From: Stramenopiles sp. TOSAG23-2
Taxonomy: Eukaryota > Sar
NCBI GenBank assembly: GCA_900128395.1
Contig: LT649990.1
Location: forward strand, 1-10,780
Length of the DNA stretch: 10,780 nt
Reading direction: 5' to 3'
Shown: positions 6,784 to 10,780 of the stretch, piece after piece
Layout of the letters: each line of letters begins with the position of its first letter
Position numbering within the stretch: the stretch's first letter is position 1
The notes under the pieces: model-generated
Seen by the model: the letters and a program-made list of their open reading frames with translations, nothing else
What the model was told of the DNA's origin: nothing
The model's database searches: none
Translations under genes and position numbers: made by a program

Positions 6784-7074
6784 AACGAACATTTCCAAAT
6801 AGTTAAATATTTGATTGAACAAGGTGAAGCTGATCCTAATATTGCAAATAGTGATGGATGGAATGCATTACATTCTGCAGCATATTATAACAAAAAGGAT
6901 ACGGAGGTGATTGAGTTCTTATTAACTAATATGCCTCTTACTAGCATTAATAAGAAGGACCAGTACGGGGACACTCCCCTGGACAATGCATATGAATATA
7001 ATAATGAAAGTCCAATTCAACAAAAGATCATTGATCTTATACGTTCAAAAGGTGGAAAACGTGCAAGTGAATAA
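6784..7074 (+). CDS. Ankyrin-repeat protein, terminal exon
   Basis: The frame has a stop at 6778-6780 directly upstream, but ankyrin homology begins exactly after the AG at 6783 (NEHFQIVKYLIEQG), so this is read as a 3' exon joined in phase 0 to an upstream exon. It encodes 96 residues, ending at TAA (7072-7074). About three ankyrin units are seen: IVKYLIEQG with DPNIANSDGWNALHSAAYYN, then VIEFLLTNMP with the degenerate INKKDQYGDTPLDNAYEYNN, then a last helix, QQKIIDLIRSKGGK, typical of the end of an ankyrin stack. Ankyrin repeats bind partner proteins; no specific partner can be inferred. Codons around 6958-6985 (gac cag tac ggg gac act ccc ctg) are richer in G/C than those of neighbouring genes. 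The protein is small for the family, and it could also be a remnant of a larger ankyrin gene. Confidence 0.7.
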   Translation, partial: NEHFQIVKYLIEQGEADPNIANSDGWNALHSAAYYNKKDTEVIEFLLTNMPLTSINKKDQYGDTPLDNAYEYNNESPIQQKIIDLIRSKGGKRASE

Positions 7075-7081
7075 TTATAAA

Positions 7082-7087
7082 AATAAA
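7082..7087 (+). promoter_or_regulatory. Possible poly(A) signal AATAAA
   Basis: AATAAA lies 8 bases after the ankyrin stop codon. In AT-rich DNA such hexamers are common, so the assignment is tentative. Confidence 0.3.
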
Positions 7088-7667
7088 ACATAAAATATAT
7101 ACAATATAACAATATACAATATACAAGATATATAACATAAACACAACAATTCATTTTATATATATATACACACTTCTCGCACTATAAGATATGTTTTAGA
7201 ATTATACACAACACATCTCAACACACCAACAGTCCAACACCAACGTTAATATTTTTAAAAAGAAATTAATATTATTAAAATTAGTGGTTTTTGTATTGAA
7301 ATTTACCAAGAACATTATTCATCAAAACAGAGGAAAGGAATGTTTTCTTCTAGGTATCAATTCAACGTAAATGCTATCAATCAAAAACACTTACATATAT
7401 GTATATTTTCATGATATAAACAGTTGAAATCCATATCATACAAATGAAACTGTTAAAGTTCAATTTATTATTTCAAATATTCAAAATTGTAATAAAAACT
7501 TCAATATTTTTTCTTCAATATTATATAATTTAACAGCAGCACGCGTATTTTAAATATGAAAGTTGTTATGAGTTACAAGAGCAAAGCATATTCACATTAA
7601 TAAGCTATTAATAAACACAGCATATGAATCATTATTGAGATAGATGTAATACCTGATTAATACATTT

Positions 7668-7696
7668 TCACCAAAATATGTTATATATTTTGGTGA
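7668..7696. repeat. Perfect 12-bp inverted repeat, 5-base loop
   Basis: TCACCAAAATAT (7668-7679) and ATATTTTGGTGA (7685-7696) are exact reverse complements around gttat. It lies between two convergent gene 3' ends, where it could form a hairpin in the 3' UTR of either transcript or mark a small inverted-repeat element. No target-site duplication is obvious. Confidence 0.8.
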
Positions 7697-7774
7697 TTTT
7701 GAACGAAAATTAAACAAGCCGTTCCACTTAAAAATAGTATTAGTAAATTATTATAAAGAAACAAAATCTATACG

Positions 7775-7882
7775 ATGGGTCTCGTCGATGAATACGGGAT
7801 ATGGAAAATGAAAGAGATTCTAGAGGGAATGATAGAAACGATTAATACAAAAACGGTTAGGATGAGTTTTACATACGTGTAA
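7775..7882 (+). other. 35-codon ORF, uncertain
   Basis: ATG at 7775 runs to TAA at 7880-7882. The peptide begins MGLVDEYGIWKMKEILEGM and looks helical and amphipathic. The stretch from 7774 to about 7830 is less AT-rich than its surroundings and uses ctc and gtc codons that neighbours rarely use. There is no homology I recognise; it may be chance, a small gene, or a fragment of an old exon. Confidence 0.2.
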
Positions 7883-8022
7883 ACATAGAAATGCTTTATA
7901 AAATAGAAAAATTTGATAAATTATGATATATATGATCTTTTAAATTTAAACATGCAGAAATGCATTTTATAAATCTCTCAAAAACTATCTTTTAAATGAT
8001 CTTAATATATATATCCACTTCT

Positions 8023-9993
8023 TCATATCATGTCCGTTCCATCATCTTCCTCCTCCGCCTCCTCATCATCACTACTAGAAGAATCCCATGTATTCATATC
8101 AACATGTTCTTCATCTTTTTCTTCATCTTCATTGCATTTACTTTCGTGTTTTGATACAATCAACTTCTTTCCATTACCATTTCCATCATTACCCATAATA
8201 TGTATTGATTGATCTACTACATCATCATCATCATCATCCCAACTGTTTCTATCAACAAGCCAGATGCCATTCGTATTGTTTGTCGTTTGTTCTTCATCTT
8301 CCTCTTCCTCGTCACTTAAAATCAATTCACTATGATCCATCATACCAATATCAAATTTACTTTCATCATCGATTGTATTACTTCTATTCTCGTCATTGGG
8401 ATTCACGTCGTCATTCCATGATGCACTTGAACTCATTCCTAAACGTTTTAATTGTTCTTGTTTGGTTTTAGCTACAATAAATGAGTCTTCATCATCGCTA
8501 CTACTATCATCACCACTATCGTTATCACGTGTCAATGCATGTACCGGTGTAGTACAATCTACATTTACAACATTGTTATCATCATCTTCATCCAAACAAT
8601 CATCGTCATTATTATACTTTGTTTCAATATGCAATGATATATGTTTCTTTCTCTTTCCGTTTTCTATTGCAACATTGTTTACTAATTTTGCCATTGTATT
8701 TGGACTTTTATTTGTTTTCATATTTAATAATGTTTTTCTAGCTAAACTTCTTCGTCTTCTACCATTACGTTTCGGCGGTGGCGGTGGTGGTTGTTGTTCT
8801 TCTTCTTCCTTTTGTTGATGTTGTTGTTGTTCAGATGATTGTATCACATCCTTGGTTTTCTTATCAATTTCCAATTGCAATTGTTTTAAACACATTTCAG
8901 ATTGTAATTTTAAATGTTCTAAATCTTTATTTAATAATTCATGTTGCATATCCTCCTCCTCGTTGGTATCCGTCATTTTACCTTCATATGTAGTAGTCGT
9001 GTTGTCATGAATACCTTGTTCCTCTTCTATATCATCTTGTTCTTGTTCTTCTACTTCTACTTCTGCTTTCTCTCCATAATCGAGTTTCAATACCATATAA
9101 TCATCGTCTAAATCTAAACAATGTTGCACTGTATTTAAATCATTATCATTATAATCCACCATGCCATTGTCATAATCACCACCACCACTACTACTACTAC
9201 TAGAAGATGATGATGATGATGTTGTTGATTTACTTGAATTTGTTGTTACATTTGTATTGGTTGGACTTGTAAAATGCATATTATTTGTATTATTATCATC
9301 GTTCATACTAGTATTGCTTAAATCACTATTTGGTGAATGTGATATCGTAGATTCAGATAATGTTGATTGTTCCATATTTGGATTTTTAATGATTGATGTA
9401 TTCTTTGATATTATATTTGATTTCTCATGACTATTACTATTATTATTATTATTTACTGATGAGGTGAATGTTCTTATTGGCATTTCACGTGGATATAAAG
9501 ATAAACCATTATCAATTAAACGTTGTTGTTCCGCTTCTGCTATACGATCCATATGTGTTTTTAACCATTTAGATAATACACGTGTCCATTTTCTAAATTC
9601 ACCATGTGTTTTTGCACGTAATATAAAATAACGTTCACGTGTTTGTATGGAAAATTGATAATTATTTTTATAAATATTACTTTTTTTACCAATCTTCGTC
9701 TTCTTCTGACCTTGTTTATTTATTTTTTCAAGAAGATGATTCTGTTTTTTACGTTTTGATGTTTTAAAATTGTATTGTTCATCATCAAAACATATATATA
9801 CAATGTCTTCCAAACGAAATCCACCTTTTGGACTTCTACTTTTACTTGTTTTTTTATTTTTGTAATATAATAATTGACAACTTCTTGGATCTAACCAAAA
9901 ATAACGTGTGTTCCAAGAAGATAACGATGATAAAATAGATGTATTATTACGTTTTAATTTTTCTAAATATCCTTCCATTTCTATTGGTTCCGG

Positions 9994-10024
<31 letters not shown>

Positions 10025-10274
10025 GGTTTATGTATTATGTAATGTAGGAATGTTGTTTTGTCAGAATATGCAAATGTTTTTGGTTTGTTATGTAATGTAT
10101 GTATTGTTTTTTATGGTAGTGGATAAATATGTATGTTGATGTCTATACTTACAATACCGTTGTATGATGTACATTTCCAGAGGTACTTTTTGCAGTTATT
10201 GATGTGGATGCACTGCTGGTATTAATGATTTTTGGTATGGAATCTGGTATCGTTCGTTTTGGTATTGCTAACAT
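8023..10274 (-). CDS. PH-domain protein with acidic Ser/Asp-rich C-terminal half (two exons)
   Basis: Exons are 10153-10274 and 8023-9994, joined across a GTAAGT...ACAG intron; the split codon TT/A gives Leu41 and the product is 697 residues. Exon 1 starts at ATG 10272-10274 with ACA before it and an in-frame stop at 10287-10289. If exon 1 is wrong, Met47 (9976-9978) is the start. The PH domain spans residues ~47-188: EGYLEKL, WNTRYFWLD, LLYYK, YQFSIQTRERYFILRA and a final helix with Trp177; a Lys-rich loop lies at ~117-150. PH domains bind phosphoinositides or proteins; the basic loops favour membrane lipid binding, but this is inference. Next come Ser/Asn/Thr-rich segments (Ser run 300-310), a probable coiled coil (~388-441), Pro443-448, and RRRRS at 453-457. 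After that come repeated acidic clusters with casein-kinase-2-like Ser/Asp runs, and three Trp-acidic motifs (Trp567, 626, 677). No enzyme domain is present, so it looks like a scaffold or adaptor. TGA at 8023-8025 ends it. Confidence 0.85.
9995..10152 (-). other. Spliceosomal intron in the PH gene
   Basis: On the minus strand the donor is GTAAGT (plus-strand acttac at 10147-10152) and the acceptor is ACAG ending at 9995, directly preceded by a long TA run. Both flanks code in one continuous frame (phase 2). The intron interior contains an in-frame TAA at 10111-10113, so it cannot be read through. Confidence 0.75.
9998..10024. repeat. (TA)n microsatellite at the intron acceptor
   Basis: A run of about 13 TA dinucleotides ends two bases before the 3' splice-site AG on the minus strand, taking the place of a normal polypyrimidine tract. 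Confidence 0.9.
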
Positions 10275-10598
10275 TGTTTTATCAATTTATATATTTTATA
10301 TGTTGGATATAATATTATTGTTCTTTTTTTTCAATATGGTAAGCTATGTAAATATTTGTTTTTCTTCTCCGGTAGATAAATTTTATGTATGTATATATAT
10401 TAATTATTTTAAATTAACCTAAACGTTGGAAAAATGTAAAAATGTAAAAATTGTTAATGATTTCAAAATCCAAATTTTTATTTTTTTGTCCTCTTACTTG
10501 TATATTAATTAATTTTGTTAAAAAAAAATTGTAACACACGGATACGTGATAGTATTATGTAATATGTAAATGTTGTCTTATATATATACCACCATTTG

Positions 10599-10640
10599 CA
10601 CATCACATCACATCACATCACTCACTCCACATCACTCCAC
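10599..10640. repeat. (CATCA)n pentanucleotide repeat, degenerate at its right end
   Basis: Four exact CATCA units (10601-10620) are followed by degenerate CTCACTCCA and CATCACTCCA versions. It may be a simple repeat or part of a promoter. Confidence 0.85.
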
Positions 10641-10682
10641 TTCAGCTGTTTTCTTCTCTCCTCTGACAACAAATATTATAAC

Positions 10683-10702
10683 GGTCGTCGCTCAGGTCGT
10701 CG
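10683..10702. repeat. GGTCGTCG direct repeat, 12-bp period
   Basis: Two exact copies of ggtcgtcg (10683-10690 and 10695-10702) are separated by ctca in otherwise AT-rich DNA. A period slightly over one helical turn is what a paired protein-binding site would show, but this is only a suggestion. Confidence 0.5.
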
Positions 10703-10780
10703 ATTCATCATTAACATGGACATACGCAGTGCTACCCTCTAAAACATGCAAAAAATGTACACTTAACACTATTCACTATG

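Larger units (their letters stand above)
7088..8022. other. Convergent intergenic region
   Basis: This AT-rich stretch separates the 3' ends of the ankyrin gene (+) and the PH gene (-). It holds a perfect hairpin (7668-7696), a 35-codon ORF (7775-7882), a small ATGCA-GAAA-TGCAT hairpin (7952-7965) and an 11-bp direct repeat, atcttttaaat (7935-7945 and 7987-7997). I see no conserved coding domain, tRNA or transposon in it. Confidence 0.7.
10275..10780. other. Upstream region of the PH gene, no gene seen
   Basis: An AT-rich stretch (10275-10590) sits next to a more GC-rich right end. TATATATA lies at 10580-10587. Only very short ORFs occur at the right end, on either strand. The stretch may hold the PH gene promoter on the minus strand and the start of something beyond the right edge. 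Confidence 0.5.

Noticed and set aside
10204-10422. 72-codon plus-strand ORF of hydrophobic residues
   Set aside because: It is antisense to the first exon and leader of the minus-strand PH gene, which reads as sensible protein with matching splice sites.
10645-10715. C/D box snoRNA on the minus strand (ATGATGA, then CTGA motifs)
   Set aside because: The boxes are present, but the flanks do not form a terminal stem and the first CTGA is too close, so chance matches are likely.

Overview
The window looks like nuclear DNA from an AT-rich unicellular eukaryote. The coding regions are full of Asn, Ser, Asp, Thr and Lys homopolymers written mainly with AAT, AGT, GAT and AAA codons. Leu is mostly TTA and the standard genetic code works throughout, with TGA ending three genes and TAA one. 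A spliceosomal intron with a GTAAGT donor is visible. A TATA-like element followed by an oligo-T run precedes the largest gene, much like dictyostelid core promoters. The frequent TGA stops and the long TG microsatellites are less typical of Dictyostelium itself. I cannot name the species; an amoebozoan or rhizarian protist would fit.

Layout from left to right. (1) 2-763, + strand: the C-terminal part of a protein-kinase-like gene that runs off the left edge. (2) 764-1600: repeat-rich DNA made of a frameshifted second copy of the kinase 3' end, TG/ATGT microsatellites with interspersed agatcatcatgta blocks, and three tandem ~159-bp units. (3) 1882-5832, + strand: a 1316-residue Ariadne-class RBR ubiquitin ligase with an N-terminal PH domain, an Ariadne-type UBA-like domain, complete RING1-IBR-RING2 with the catalytic Cys, an Ariadne domain, a RanBP2-type zinc finger and a C-terminal UBA domain. 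(4) 5833-6783: non-coding or intronic DNA with two notable hairpin regions and a tandem repeat whose unit carries a copy of a 3' splice site. (5) 6784-7074, + strand: the terminal exon of a small ankyrin-repeat gene; a short first exon at 6327-6380 is possible. (6) 7075-8022: a convergent intergenic region with a perfect 12-bp-stem hairpin and a 35-codon ORF. (7) 8023-10274, - strand: a PH-domain protein with a very acidic, Ser/Asp-rich C-terminal half. A first exon (10153-10274) joins in frame across a 158-nt intron to the main exon. (8) 10275-10780: upstream DNA with (CATCA)n and a GGTCGTCG direct repeat.

No operon-like logic is expected in this kind of genome. The suggestive links are that the ubiquitin ligase and the convergent acidic protein both begin with PH domains (phosphoinositide or protein binding at membranes), and that kinase, ubiquitin-ligase, ankyrin and PH modules are all signalling parts. 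The most distinctive item is the PH-Ariadne-UBA architecture of the ubiquitin ligase. I see no evidence for a CRISPR array, transposase, tRNA, rRNA or virus-like gene.
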